Part shown: positions 15,833 to 24,818 of the stretch, piece by piece
Layout: each line of letters starts with the position of its first letter
Position numbering within the stretch: the first letter of the stretch is position 1
Assembly: GCF_015461845.1 (NCBI RefSeq)
Contig: NZ_JACOPW010000001.1
Span: 248,001-312,000, forward strand
Origin: Pseudomonas mucoides
GTDB taxonomy: Bacteria > Pseudomonadota > Gammaproteobacteria > Pseudomonadales > Pseudomonadaceae
Length of the DNA stretch: 64,000 nt
Direction: 5' to 3'
Translations under genes and position numbers: made by a program
The notes under the pieces: model-generated
The model's input: only the letters and a program-made list of their open reading frames with translations
Databases searched by the model: none
Told to the model about the DNA's origin: nothing

Positions 15833-17596
15833 ATGGTCTGGCAGCAAATCTACGATCCCTTCGGTAACCCGGTCATTTCAACCCTCATGGCCGCCGTGCC
15901 GGTGGTGGTGATGCTGACCTCCCTGGCGTTTTTCCACATCAAGGCGCACATGGCGGCGCTGCTTGCACTGGGCTCCGCCCTGCTGATCGCGATCTTTGCC
16001 TTCGGCATGCCGGCCAACATGGCGGGCTCGGCGGCGTTGTTCGGGGCGGCCAACGGCTTGCTGCCGATTGGCTGGATCGTGCTCAACATCATCTTCCTGC
16101 ACCGACTGACCACCGAGAACGGCTCGTTCAAAGTGCTGCAGGATTCCCTGGCGCGCATCACCGACGATCGACGCCTGCAACTGCTGCTGATCGCCTTCTG
16201 CTTCGGTGCGTTTTTTGAAGGCGCGGCCGGCTTCGGCACGCCCGTGGCGGTGACCGGTGCGATTCTGATCGGCTTGGGCTTCTCGCCTTTGGCCGCTTCG
16301 GGCCTGGCCTTGATCGCGAATACCGCACCAGTGGCGTTCGGCGCGCTGGGCACACCGATCATTACCCTGGCCAAAGTCACCGGACTGGATGAAATGGAGC
16401 TGTCGATGATGGTCGGTCGGCAGCTGCCGTTCTTCTCGGTGCTCGTACCGTTCTGGTTGATCTGGGCGTTCGCCGGTTGGCGAAAAATGCTGGAGATCTG
16501 GCCGGCGATCCTCGTGGCCGGCGTCAGCTTCGCGGTCCCGCAATTCCTTGTGTCCAACTACCACGGCCCGATGCTCGTGGACGTGATCGCCGCGCTGATT
16601 TCCATGGCCTGCCTCACGGGTTTCCTCAAGGTCTGGAAACCGGCCACGGTCCACACCTCGGCCGCCCTGACCGGGCGTGTCGACAACTCGAAAATCGATG
16701 CCGAACATGAGCAACCACCGGCGGTCGGCGGGACCTTCTCCGGCGATGCAAAACCGGCGGTGATGCGCGCCTGGATGCCGTGGATCATCCTCACGATCTT
16801 CGTCTTCGCCTGGGGCACCCAGGGTTTCAAAAACATGTTCGATACCCGCCCGGCGATCGATCCGCAGACCCAGTCGGTCAAGCTCGACCCGCAGGGCAAA
16901 CCAATGCGCGAAGCCAACCCGATCTTCTCGCCGGCCCTGACCTTCACCACCCTGCACCTGCAAGTCGAGAAGGTGCCACCGGTGGTGCCGGCACCGAAAA
17001 CCGAAGAGGCGATCTACAAGTTCACCTGGTTCACCGCCACCGGCAGCGGCATCTTGCTGTCCGCCATCCTCGGCGGGCTGCTGATGGGCTACTCGATCCC
17101 GCAACTGGCTCGCCAATACCTGCGAACACTGTGGGTGGTGCGCTACTCATTGATCACCATCGCGGCGATGTTGGCCTTGGGTTACCTCACGCGTTACTCG
17201 GGACTGGACGCGACCATGGGCCTGGCCTTCGCCGCGACCGGCATTTTCTACCCGATGTTCGGCACCCTCCTCGGCTGGCTCGGCGTGGCGTTGACCGGCT
17301 CGGACACCGCGTCCAACGTGTTGTTCGGCGGCTTGCAACGGGTAACGTCCGAACAGCTCGGGATCAGCCCGGTGCTGATGGCGGCGGCGAACAGCTCTGG
17401 CGGGGTCATGGGCAAAATGGTCGACGCGCAGTCGATTGTGGTCGCGTCCACGGCAACACGCTGGTACGGGCATGAGGGGGAAATTCTGCGGTATGTGTTC
17501 TTCCACTCGATTGTGCTGGCGATTCTGGTCGGCGGGCTGGTGACGTTGCAGGCGTATGTGGCACCGTTCAGTCATATGGTGGTGGGTGGGCATTAA
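15833..17596 (+). CDS. lldP: L-lactate permease
   Basis: A 587-residue inner-membrane transporter of the LctP family, which imports lactate (and often glycolate) with protons. It has about a dozen hydrophobic segments from residue 20 to 575. Family signatures include FGAFFEGAAGFGTPVAVTGA and the C-terminal AANSSGGVMGKMVDAQS block. Length is close to that of E. coli LldP (551), slightly longer because of a charged cytoplasmic loop at about residues 265-390. No lactate dehydrogenase gene or LldR regulator is adjacent, so it is an isolated transport gene here. Confidence 0.92.
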   Translation: MVWQQIYDPFGNPVISTLMAAVPVVVMLTSLAFFHIKAHMAALLALGSALLIAIFAFGMPANMAGSAALFGAANGLLPIGWIVLNIIFLHRLTTENGSFKVLQDSLARITDDRRLQLLLIAFCFGAFFEGAAGFGTPVAVTGAILIGLGFSPLAASGLALIANTAPVAFGALGTPIITLAKVTGLDEMELSMMVGRQLPFFSVLVPFWLIWAFAGWRKMLEIWPAILVAGVSFAVPQFLVSNYHGPMLVDVIAALISMACLTGFLKVWKPATVHTSAALTGRVDNSKIDAEHEQPPAVGGTFSGDAKPAVMRAWMPWIILTIFVFAWGTQGFKNMFDTRPAIDPQTQSVKLDPQGKPMREANPIFSPALTFTTLHLQVEKVPPVVPAPKTEEAIYKFTWFTATGSGILLSAILGGLLMGYSIPQLARQYLRTLWVVRYSLITIAAMLALGYLTRYSGLDATMGLAFAATGIFYPMFGTLLGWLGVALTGSDTASNVLFGGLQRVTSEQLGISPVLMAAANSSGGVMGKMVDAQSIVVASTATRWYGHEGEILRYVFFHSIVLAILVGGLVTLQAYVAPFSHMVVGGH

Positions 17597-17610
17597 CCCT
17601 CATTGTGCAT

Positions 17611-17631
17611 GCCCGGGCGCATTGCCCGGGT
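17611..17631 (+). terminator. Probable terminator hairpin after lldP
   Basis: GCCCGGGC / GCCCGGGT stem with a five-base loop, 15 bp after the lldP stop. There is no T run, so termination would be weak or Rho-assisted. Confidence 0.45.
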
Positions 17632-17687
17632 GGTGTGCCAAACACTGCTTTACTGATTCAAATTCTGATTAAACGGGAAGCGCCCCG

Positions 17688-18575
17688 ATGGAACGTCTCA
17701 CCGCCAAAGATTTCGCCCCCGAACTGCTCGAACTCTATGACTACTACGTCCACGGCAAGATCAACCGCCGCGAGTTTCTCGATCGCGCGGCGTTGTTCGC
17801 TTTGGGCGGTTTGACCGCCAGCGCACTGCTCGCCTCACTGAGCCCCCGTTACGCGCTCGCCGAACAAGTGGAATTCACCGACCCGGACATCCTGCCCGAG
17901 TACATCACCTACCCCTCACCCAAGGGCCACGGCAATGTGCGCGGCTACCTGGTGCGCCCGGCCAAGGCCAGCGGCAAAGTCCCGGCGGTGGTGGTCGTGC
18001 ATGAAAACCGTGGCCTCAATCCCTACATCGAAGACGTCGCTCGACGCGTCGCCAAGGCCGGGTTCATCGCCCTCGCCCCTGACGGCTTGAGCTCGGTGGG
18101 CGGCTATCCGGGCAACGATGACAAGGGTCGTGAGCTTCAGGCGAAGGTTGATCCCGAAAAACTCATGAACGACTTTTTCGCCGCCATCGAGTGGCTGATG
18201 AAAAACGACACCACCACCGGCAAAGTCGGCATCACCGGCTTCTGCTATGGCGGCGGTGTCGCCAACGCAGCGGCCGTGGCGTATCCGGAACTGGCGGCAG
18301 CCGTGCCTTTTTATGGCCGCCAGCCAAAGGCTGAAGACGTGCCCAGGATCAAGGCGCCCCTATTGCTGCATTACGGTGAACTGGACAAGGGCGTCAATGA
18401 CGGTTGGCCGGCGTATGAAGCGGCGCTGAAAGCCGCCGGCAAAACCTATGAAGCTTACATTTATCCGGGCTGCAACCATGGTTTCCATAACGACTCGACG
18501 CCGCGATACGACGAAGCCGCCGCGAAACTGGCGTGGGACCGCACCGTGACGTGGTTTCACAAGTACCTGGTTTAG
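17688..18575 (+). CDS. Dienelactone hydrolase family protein, probably exported (YghX-like)
   Basis: A 295-residue alpha/beta hydrolase with an N-terminal extension containing [16 protein letters not shown] (about residues 26-41) and then a hydrophobic stretch ending in ALAEQ. This resembles a twin-arginine signal with a non-canonical second residue, as in the YghX group. The catalytic centre is Cys in GFCYGGG, Asp in YGELDKGV and His in CNHGFHND. It is longer than the cytosolic DLH at 3236 and only distantly similar to it. Substrate unknown. It begins 91 bp after lldP and may be transcribed from its own promoter. Confidence 0.85.
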   Translation: MERLTAKDFAPELLELYDYYVHGKINRREFLDRAALFALGGLTASALLASLSPRYALAEQVEFTDPDILPEYITYPSPKGHGNVRGYLVRPAKASGKVPAVVVVHENRGLNPYIEDVARRVAKAGFIALAPDGLSSVGGYPGNDDKGRELQAKVDPEKLMNDFFAAIEWLMKNDTTTGKVGITGFCYGGGVANAAAVAYPELAAAVPFYGRQPKAEDVPRIKAPLLLHYGELDKGVNDGWPAYEAALKAAGKTYEAYIYPGCNHGFHNDSTPRYDEAAAKLAWDRTVTWFHKYLV

Positions 18576-18675
18576 GTATCAATTCCTTCGATCATTTACA
18601 TCACGAAGACGAATTTTTTATTTGTCCCCGGCTTATTCAAGATGTCGCCATCTCGGATAGTCGGACGACACCCTC

Positions 18676-18744
18676 ATGAACCTGAATTTTGCCTTTGCCT
18701 GCTTCATCGTTGTGTCGTTTGCGATTGCGCTGGGTCATGGTTGA
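18676..18744 (+). CDS. Possible 22-residue hydrophobic small protein
   Basis: Short ORF MNLNFAFACFIVVSFAIALG (plus two residues), predicted to be a single membrane-spanning helix. Only GGACGA upstream could serve as ribosome site. Small membrane peptides of this shape exist in Pseudomonas, but this could be chance. Confidence 0.22.
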   Translation: MNLNFAFACFIVVSFAIALGHG

Positions 18745-18746
18745 GC

Positions 18747-19535
18747 TCAGGCATCGACCTGAATCACTTCAATACCCAACCGCTGATAATCCTCAACGTT
18801 GCCCGACGCCACCTGTTGCTCAGTGATCAGCGTGTGGAGGCGATTGCACGGTGCAACCACGAACGGTTCCACCGCCCCCAGTTTGTCCGCCATGGTCACG
18901 GCCACCACGTGCGACGCGCTATTGAGCATCGCCTGTTTCACCGGCACCTCATCAAAATGCAGCGAGCTGATGCCGACGTCCGGGTGAATCGCGCAGACCC
19001 CGGTGAACAGCAAGTCAGCCTTGATCCCCTCGATCAGCCGCAGGGTTTCCTGCCCGCTGGCCGACATCGTCGCGGGATTGAGTTGCCCGCCGGCCAGGAT
19101 CACTTTGATGCCTTTGTAGTCGGCCAACGCAATGGCGATCATCGGCGACGCGGTAATCGCCGTGATGGCGATGTCCGCCGGCAGCGACCGCGCGATCTGC
19201 AGCGTGGTGCTCCCTGAATCGAACAGCACAATCTGGCCATCCTGCACCCGGCGCGCGGCGAGTTGCGCCAGGCGCGTTTTCACCTCATCGGTTTCACCCA
19301 CCCGGGTGAAGAAATCCTTGCCCGTGTCTTTCGGTCGCGGCAACGCCCCACCATGCACCCGTTGCACCAGTCCTGCGCTGGCGAGCTCTGACAGGTCACG
19401 GCGGATGGTGTCTTCGGACACGGCGAAATGCTCGCTCAACTCCGAAGCCATGACCTTGCCGTCGCGTTCAAGGATCAGGAGGATTTTCTGCCGGCGTACG
19501 GAAGGGAGCTCGGATGCAGCGTGCTGATCTTGCAT
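18747..19535 (-). CDS. DeoR/GlpR-family transcriptional repressor
   Basis: A 262-residue regulator with an N-terminal DeoR winged helix (about 14-70, including VSEDTIRRDLSELASAGLVQRVHGGAL in parts) and a C-terminal sugar-phosphate isomerase-like sensor domain (about 85-250, DSGSTTLQIARSLP; GVCAIHPDVGISS). These proteins repress sugar or polyol genes and release DNA when a phosphorylated metabolite binds. The start codon abuts a cluster of four near-identical repeats, which suggests autoregulation. The target genes are not obvious; the divergent serine hydrolase is the only neighbour. Confidence 0.9.
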   Translation of the reverse strand: MQDQHAASELPSVRRQKILLILERDGKVMASELSEHFAVSEDTIRRDLSELASAGLVQRVHGGALPRPKDTGKDFFTRVGETDEVKTRLAQLAARRVQDGQIVLFDSGSTTLQIARSLPADIAITAITASPMIAIALADYKGIKVILAGGQLNPATMSASGQETLRLIEGIKADLLFTGVCAIHPDVGISSLHFDEVPVKQAMLNSASHVVAVTMADKLGAVEPFVVAPCNRLHTLITEQQVASGNVEDYQRLGIEVIQVDA

Positions 19536-19575
19536 GTTTATGCCTGCTTTTGCGTGTTTATGCGTATTTATGCGA
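19536..19575. promoter_or_regulatory. Phased TTTATGCG repeats, candidate DeoR-family operator
   Basis: Four copies of TTTATGC(G) (one as TTTTGCG) begin at about 19537, 19548, 19557 and 19567. They are spaced nine to eleven bases apart, roughly one helical turn, and lie directly against the repressor's start codon in the divergent intergenic region. Confidence 0.55.
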
Positions 19576-19671
19576 GATTAGCCAAGCCGCCGGAAAAACA
19601 CAATCGAGGCGGTGATTGATGAGGTATCTGGCAAACTCCCACGGTGCCTTCGTCCAGAGCAGCCATTACCC

Positions 19672-20553
19672 ATGCTTTTTGCCCTTGTCTCAAACGGTTC
19701 AACGCCCATGCCTGCAGACCCTCAGGTGATCGTTCCTTGGTGGAGTTTCACCAAGACCGTGCTCAGCGCCGCCGCGCTGTCGCTGGTGCGTGATGGCCTG
19801 TTCGACCTGGACGAGACACTGCCGGAAGGGCCGTTTACCTTGCGCCAAGTGTTGCGGCATGAAGCCGGGCTGGCGGATTACGCAGAGTTGGCGGAATACC
19901 ACGCGGCCGTCGCAAGCAACGAAACACCGTGGCCCGCCGAGGAAATGCTGCGCCGGCTGGACGCGCCCCGGTTGCGCTACACGCCCGGTGACGGCTGGCG
20001 CTATTCAAACGTTGGCTACCTGTACGTGGCGAAATTCATCGAACGCCTGAGCGGTCTTGCGCTGGAAGAAGCGTTGACCCGACTGGTTTTTTCACCCCTC
20101 GGTCTGTCAGGTGTACGCCTCGCCAAAACGCCAGCCGATCTGCAGGGCGTGAACATGGGCACCGCACCATCGTACGACCCGGGCTGGGTTTATCACGGGC
20201 TGTTGGTTGGCCCGCTGGATCAAGCCGCTGTTTGTCTCGATCGTCTACTGGCCGGCCAGACGCTGCCGCCGGCGTTGCTGCGCGAGATGCAGACGGCTCG
20301 CACGCTTGGCGGGCCGATAGCCGGGCGTCCGTGGCTTGCGCCGGGTTACGCGCTTGGCCTGATGCAAGGTGCGGTCGAGGGTGGGCGGGTATTAAGCGGA
20401 CACACCGGCGGCGGACCGGGCAGCGTGATCGCGGTATATCGCTGCGGTGAAGGTGACCACACCGCGAGTTGCGCGGTGTTTGCCGAAGGTTTCGCCGAAG
20501 GAGCGGTCGAGGCAGAAGCCGTGAGTCGCTTGCTGAACGCCGTCATTCAATAG
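19672..20553 (+). CDS. Serine hydrolase, beta-lactamase class C/esterase family
   Basis: A cytosolic protein of 293 residues from this start. The catalytic Ser-x-x-Lys is WWSFTKTVLSAA (about residues 23-30), the Tyr motif is YSNVGYLY, and the C-terminal HTGGGPGS fits the Lys/His-Thr-Gly position. Such proteins are penicillin-binding-protein-like esterases or peptidases rather than true beta-lactamases, and no signal peptide is seen. A GTG start at 19612 is also open and has a weak GAGG site, so the start is uncertain. It is divergent from the DeoR-family repressor and could be under its control. Confidence 0.8.
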   Translation: MLFALVSNGSTPMPADPQVIVPWWSFTKTVLSAAALSLVRDGLFDLDETLPEGPFTLRQVLRHEAGLADYAELAEYHAAVASNETPWPAEEMLRRLDAPRLRYTPGDGWRYSNVGYLYVAKFIERLSGLALEEALTRLVFSPLGLSGVRLAKTPADLQGVNMGTAPSYDPGWVYHGLLVGPLDQAAVCLDRLLAGQTLPPALLREMQTARTLGGPIAGRPWLAPGYALGLMQGAVEGGRVLSGHTGGGPGSVIAVYRCGEGDHTASCAVFAEGFAEGAVEAEAVSRLLNAVIQ

Positions 20554-20679
20554 ACCGAATAATCGAGCGCTAATCGCTCAAACACCAGCCCGGATGAGTG
20601 GTCGTTCAATACGTAGGTGATGGGACTAACGTTATAAGTCCAGGCCGGGCAACCCGGCAATTCCAAGCGGTGAACTTCC

Positions 20680-21489
20680 ATGGAAAAGATCGCCCGACAG
20701 TTAATCGAATCCGCGACACTGCGTATCACTGGCGCCGGTCTGGCATTAATCATCGGATTGAACAGTCCGATCACGGCCCATGCCGATGAGGCGTACGCTA
20801 AAAACTTGCTTAAGAGCATGTCCGACTATATGTCAGCGCAAAAAAACATATCGTTCAATTACGACACCGACTACGAAGTCACCACCAAAGAGAAGCAGAA
20901 ACTTGCACTGTCCGCTTCCGGCACAACCGTCATCAGCCGGCCAGACAAGATACGCAATACTCGCGCCAGCGGATTTGTCGACATGGAAATACTGTTTGAC
21001 GGAAAAACCCTGACCCTGTTTGGCAAAAACGTTAACGCGTATACGCAAGTGGAAGTGCCCGGCACCCTGGATAATTTGATTGATGTACTCAGGAAAAAAT
21101 ACGACCGACCTTTAGCCGGCGCCGATCTGTTCGTGTCCAACCCTCAAGCGTCCTTGATGACGGGCGTGAACGACATAAAAGACCTGGGCAGTGGCGTCAT
21201 CAGTGGGGTCGAGTGCGATCACCTGGCGTTCAGAACCAAGGAAGTGGATTGGCAGATCTGGATCGCCCAAGGTGAGCGCCCCTACCCCTGCCGCTATGTC
21301 ATCACCTCAAAACGGGTGGAGGGTGGGCCGCAGTTCAGCATTCGATTGAGTGACTGGAAGACCGGCAATGAAGTGGCGGCTGACGACTTCACCTTCAACA
21401 ACTCGACGAATGCGAAGAAAATCGACTTGAAGGACCTTCCTAATGGCGATGATTTGCCGAAGAACTTTGTGAAAGGACCCGCCAAATGA
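20680..21489 (+). CDS. DUF2092 family periplasmic protein (copy 1)
   Basis: A 269-residue exported protein with a signal peptide (hydrophobic about 14-30, cleavage after AHA). The rest is a LolA/LppX-like DUF2092 domain: NISFNYDTDYEVTT, DKIRNTRASGFVDMEILFDG and VECDHLAFRTKEVDWQIWI match the family pattern of a concave beta-sheet that may bind a lipid. The 3' end overlaps the next small gene by four bases (ATGA). A second, divergent DUF2092 gene is at 58.8 kb. Function is unknown; envelope lipid handling is an inference from the fold. Confidence 0.8.
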   Translation: MEKIARQLIESATLRITGAGLALIIGLNSPITAHADEAYAKNLLKSMSDYMSAQKNISFNYDTDYEVTTKEKQKLALSASGTTVISRPDKIRNTRASGFVDMEILFDGKTLTLFGKNVNAYTQVEVPGTLDNLIDVLRKKYDRPLAGADLFVSNPQASLMTGVNDIKDLGSGVISGVECDHLAFRTKEVDWQIWIAQGERPYPCRYVITSKRVEGGPQFSIRLSDWKTGNEVAADDFTFNNSTNAKKIDLKDLPNGDDLPKNFVKGPAK

Positions 21490-21677
21490 ACCTTTTGATA
21501 AAGACAGGCGGGTTGCTGCTCGGCGGCCTGGTGCTGAGCGCCGCGCTAGAACTCGGTGAGACCCTGTCGATCCCCGGCGTACACAGTGTCATATCCCCGG
21601 CCGAAGCCGTCGTTGGTCGCCCTCTCACCCCGGTCAGCGTTGCCGGCGTGGCGCGACGCAGTTCGCGGCGCGATTAA
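21486..21677 (+). CDS. Small exported partner of DUF2092 protein
   Basis: A 63-residue protein with one N-terminal hydrophobic segment (residues 8-25) and a short tail ending in VVGRPLTPVSVAGVARRSS. Similar short proteins with a PVSVAGVARR-like end occur beside DUF2092 genes in other proteobacteria, as far as I recall. Its start overlaps the DUF2092 stop by four bases, so translation is coupled. No function is known; membrane anchoring or complex formation with the DUF2092 protein is a guess. Confidence 0.7.
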   Translation: MNLLIKTGGLLLGGLVLSAALELGETLSIPGVHSVISPAEAVVGRPLTPVSVAGVARRSSRRD

Positions 21678-21713
21678 TCGGGTTTATAACGGATCGCGAT
21701 AACTTCAAACACA

Positions 21714-21737
21714 TTGCCGGGCTGTAAAGCCCGGCAA
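21714..21737 (+). terminator. Hairpin after the DUF2092 pair
   Basis: TTGCCGGGCT / AAGCCCGGCAA stem with a three-base loop, 36 bp past the stop; no T run. The rest of 21738-21960 is AT-rich and non-coding. Confidence 0.55.
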
Positions 21738-21967
21738 GCATAAATACAACAACACGCACAAAACATATTACACCTTCAATCCTCTCACAAACTTATCAAA
21801 CCTTGTTGCATCAACTTAACAGCTGATTCAATTCCCTTACACCTTGAAAGTATAAATATTTAAGTGTGTTGACGGCCTCGCTAAACGCGCCTCTTATTAA
21901 TGCCTGAGCGAAAACCATCGACTCTCGCACTCGGTATAAGTGCGCCATCGCCGAAAGGAAACTTATC

Positions 21968-22849
21968 ATGTTCATTATCGACACCCCCTACAACACCACA
22001 TCAAAACTGCGCAACCTGGCGAAAGAAAATGTACGAACCATTATTCGTTACTACAACTTCAGCAACTCGAGAACGTTCCCTGACAAGTGCTTGACGCTGA
22101 TTGAGGCGCAATCAATTTGTGCACAAGGCATGAACATCGCCGTGGTGTTCCAACAGCGACAAAACAACGCCGACGACTTTTCCGAAATCAAAGGGTATGA
22201 GGCAGGACGCAGAGCCTACCGCTATGCCCACAACGACATAGGCCAACCTGACGGGTCAGGCATCTATTTTTCCGTCGACTTTGATGCCAGCACCAACGAA
22301 ATCACCAGCAACATCGTCCCGTATTTCCAGGGAGTGCAGCGGGCGTTCAACGAGGTTTCCGGCGGCCAGCCAGCTTATCGGGTCGGTGTCTATGGCTCGG
22401 GTGCCACCGCCAGCGCGTTGTCCAAAAGCAACTTGTGCTCACTGATCTGGCTGGCGATGTCTTCCGGGTTTCGTGGAACGAAGGAGGCGATAAAGAATGG
22501 CGCCTATCACATTCAGCAAAAAGCCCCGGCGGCGAAACTGGGCGGCCTGGACCTCGACTTCAACCTGATCAATCCCCAACACACCGACGACTTCGGGGCG
22601 TTCGTGCTTGCGGTCGAATCGTCGACCGATACGCTACCTCCAGTTGCCGCCACTCACGAAGTGATAGCGCGCACCAGTCTGAGGCTGCGTGGTGGCCCAG
22701 GAACCGAGTACAGCGTAGTGAGTAGCTTGAAGCCCGGTCAGCAAGTAATCGCCAAACCGGCCAACACCGAATGGTCCAGTATCGACCTTCAAGGTGATGG
22801 CCTGATCGATGGGTTTGCCGCGTCGGCCTTCCTGAAAGAGTTGAACTGA
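21968..22849 (+). CDS. DUF1906 glycoside-hydrolase-like protein with C-terminal SH3 domain
   Basis: A 293-residue protein. Residues 1-215 form a DUF1906 (Rv2525c-like) TIM-barrel (IIRYYNFSNS, SGIYFSVDFDAS, YRVGVYGSGATASAL, LGGLDLDFNL). Residues about 230-290 form a bacterial SH3 domain (TSLRLRGGPGTEYSVVSSLK). This pairing suggests wall or glycan binding and hydrolysis. There is no signal peptide, so export would need a non-Sec route or lysis. The gene is flanked by AT-rich DNA upstream, which sets it apart from its neighbours. The start is uncertain within a few codons; ATG at 21968 follows GAAAGGAAAC. Confidence 0.82.
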   Translation: MFIIDTPYNTTSKLRNLAKENVRTIIRYYNFSNSRTFPDKCLTLIEAQSICAQGMNIAVVFQQRQNNADDFSEIKGYEAGRRAYRYAHNDIGQPDGSGIYFSVDFDASTNEITSNIVPYFQGVQRAFNEVSGGQPAYRVGVYGSGATASALSKSNLCSLIWLAMSSGFRGTKEAIKNGAYHIQQKAPAAKLGGLDLDFNLINPQHTDDFGAFVLAVESSTDTLPPVAATHEVIARTSLRLRGGPGTEYSVVSSLKPGQQVIAKPANTEWSSIDLQGDGLIDGFAASAFLKELN

Positions 22850-22863
22850 ACACCTGCCAAGGT

Positions 22864-23532
22864 TTAGTTACTCGCCACCTGCGCCACGTTGCCGGAGGTC
22901 ACCAACGCCTTCAGCGAAGCATCAAACTGCTTCAGCGCATTTACCTGCAATTCGGTTTGCCGGTCGATCTGCGCCGCAATGTCCGGCGCCGCTTTGCCGT
23001 GCACCCAAACCGAAGGCATTTGTTGGGCGCGTGAGCCTTCGGCCTGGCCGATGTACTGCAGGTTCGCATCGTAGAACTTGGCCATGAAACGCGCTTCGAC
23101 CTGATTATTGCGCTTGGACACCAGGCGGCTGTAAGTGTCCAGCATCACCACCACGTCGGGGTGGGCTTGTACCAGTGCGTCGAGGTTGTCGTAGACCGTC
23201 ACCGAACCGAACTGTTTTTGCAGCGAGCCCATGAGCCAGTTGATCGCAAGTTTCGGATCAGAGCTGTTGACGAACGCGCGGCTGATGCGCGAATCCAGCT
23301 GCGGGTTCTTCGCGCCGTTCACCGCCACCGCATGGTATTGCTCGAGGTATTGAAGGGTGTTGACGGTGTTTTCGCTGTAGAGCACGCCCACTGATTGGGC
23401 ATGTTGCAGGCTGGCGGTGCTGTCGGCTACAGGGGGGAAATGGCAAGCCGGCTCAGCCGCGTAGGCCGGCACGGTGGCGGCGACGCTGCCGGTGAATACG
23501 GCGACAAAAGCCAGCAAGGTAGACATTCTCAT
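22864..23532 (-). CDS. Exported protein of unknown function
   Basis: A 222-residue protein with a clear signal peptide (residues 1-25, PAYAAEP). The mature part has one early cysteine (ACHFPP) and is mostly helical, including the pattern DLDALVQAHPDVVVMLDTYSRL in part. No family was recognised. AAGGAACC precedes the start at 23532. It converges on the DUF1906-SH3 gene, with only 14 bp between the two stops. It is divergent from the next exported protein gene at 23702. Confidence 0.75.
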   Translation of the reverse strand: MRMSTLLAFVAVFTGSVAATVPAYAAEPACHFPPVADSTASLQHAQSVGVLYSENTVNTLQYLEQYHAVAVNGAKNPQLDSRISRAFVNSSDPKLAINWLMGSLQKQFGSVTVYDNLDALVQAHPDVVVMLDTYSRLVSKRNNQVEARFMAKFYDANLQYIGQAEGSRAQQMPSVWVHGKAAPDIAAQIDRQTELQVNALKQFDASLKALVTSGNVAQVASN

Positions 23533-23701
23533 CGCACAGGTTCCTTCAAAGGCGAATTCGGTATGTGGCTATCCTCCTCCCATGGCGAAAAAACAGAACT
23601 TGCATTCCTTGATGGTGATTATTGATTAAACCAATGGTTGGTCGATGGGCCTGGTCTACGCTGCTCTGATGTCCCTGTTTCACCAACCACGGAGCCCAAT
23701 C

Positions 23702-24178
23702 GTGCATCGGATGTCTACTACCGCCCTCGCATTAACGCTGCTATTCACACTTTCAAATCCAGCCGCTGCGGACACCCCGGCCCTGAATGAAGCGCGCACC
23801 TTGGTCGCCAAAGCGCACATGGGCAGCAACCTCCCGGCCATCGCCCTGTCGACGGCGCAGGGAACGGTGTCCTGGTCGGTGATTGCCGAGAAGCTGGGGG
23901 CTGACGACGCCAACCGCATCGTCTCCGAAGAAATCACCGCGTTACTACCCAAGTACCAGCCGGAATGGGACGAGAACCTGGCGCGGGCCTATGAGAAGTC
24001 GTTCTCCGAGGAAGAGCTGTCATCGCTGGTCGCCGATGGACCCGCATCGCAATACGTGGAAAAGGTCAAAGCCCAGCAAGCCACCGTCGGTGGAGAGATG
24101 CGTTCGACGTCAGAGCCGATTGTGGCGGCGCTGGTGACGGAAGCGCTGAAGGCGACCATGGAGAAACGCGTGCCGTGA
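23702..24178 (+). CDS. Small exported protein, DUF2059-like in character
   Basis: A 158-residue protein starting with GTG at 23702, chosen because GGAG lies seven bases upstream and the resulting N-terminus is a proper signal peptide (hydrophobic about 6-20, cleavage after PAAA). An open frame continues upstream to 23645 without good initiation signals. The mature part is alpha-helical and charged (WDENLARAYEKSFSEEELS). This resembles DUF2059 proteins of the periplasm, but the assignment is tentative. Confidence 0.65.
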   Translation: MHRMSTTALALTLLFTLSNPAAADTPALNEARTLVAKAHMGSNLPAIALSTAQGTVSWSVIAEKLGADDANRIVSEEITALLPKYQPEWDENLARAYEKSFSEEELSSLVADGPASQYVEKVKAQQATVGGEMRSTSEPIVAALVTEALKATMEKRVP

Positions 24179-24348
24179 TACGCCCTTGTTACGTGGCTGA
24201 TTCCGACGATCTCCACGCTGTTACCTTAGCGACCGTGTTGTCACTTCTGCGGGGCCTGGCCGGCCAATAGAGTAGTGCCTTCGGTGTGCAGGCACGGACG
24301 TTCGGCCCGGCTGCCCGCCGATCCCCCCATCACGGAAGAGGTGACACC

Positions 24349-24597
24349 ATGAGTTTCGTCATTGTTGAAAAAAACCAGAGCAGCGTCCCGTCGGAAGCCG
24401 ATCTGAAAAAGGCCATGTTCGAGTCCGACGGCACGCCGGTTGACGTGACCGGCGACAACGCCAGCCGAAAAATGACCTACACCGGCCTGGTCAATCACAC
24501 GGTGTTCGAGAACAAGCTGATCGAGGTCGCCAAAGGCAAACGCACCAGCTGGAACTTCACCTTTGCTGACGCAACGGTGAGTGCGGCCGCGCACTGA
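24349..24597 (+). CDS. Unrecognised 82-residue protein
   Basis: A small soluble protein without signal peptide; GGAAGAGGTGA gives a strong ribosome site. The sequence has a helix (SEADLKKAMFES) and then beta-type segments. I recognise no family. A terminator follows, and the next gene, for a beta-rich unknown protein, is 221 bp downstream on the same strand. It may be functionally linked to that protein and to the winged-helix regulator at 25.6 kb, but only position supports this. Confidence 0.7.
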   Translation: MSFVIVEKNQSSVPSEADLKKAMFESDGTPVDVTGDNASRKMTYTGLVNHTVFENKLIEVAKGKRTSWNFTFADATVSAAAH

Positions 24598-24604
24598 GGC
24601 CACG

Positions 24605-24636
24605 GCGGGGTGGTCGAAAGGCCTCCCCGCTGTTTT
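24605..24636 (+). terminator. Terminator after the 82-residue protein
   Basis: GCGGGG-AGGCC-type stem (GCGGGGTGG / CCTCCCCGC, with TCGAAAGG in the loop) followed by TGTTTTA. Confidence 0.65.
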
Positions 24637-24818
24637 ATCGCTTGATACTCCGCCGTTACACGCGCTGTTACCTGCCGGGCTGGAACCGTGTTGATGAGCT
24701 CTCCGGCTGTAACGCCAAGACACTTCGCCGCCCCGCTCCGCCCGCCTACAGTGAAGCCGTCGATGTGCTCAATGAGCCATTGATTGCCCGACACACCACA
24801 CCAAGGAATAGGGAAACC

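Noticed and set aside
23645..23701. Upstream extension of the exported protein gene at 23702
   Set aside because: It lacks a ribosome site and would displace the signal peptide; the GTG at 23702 has GGAG at proper spacing.
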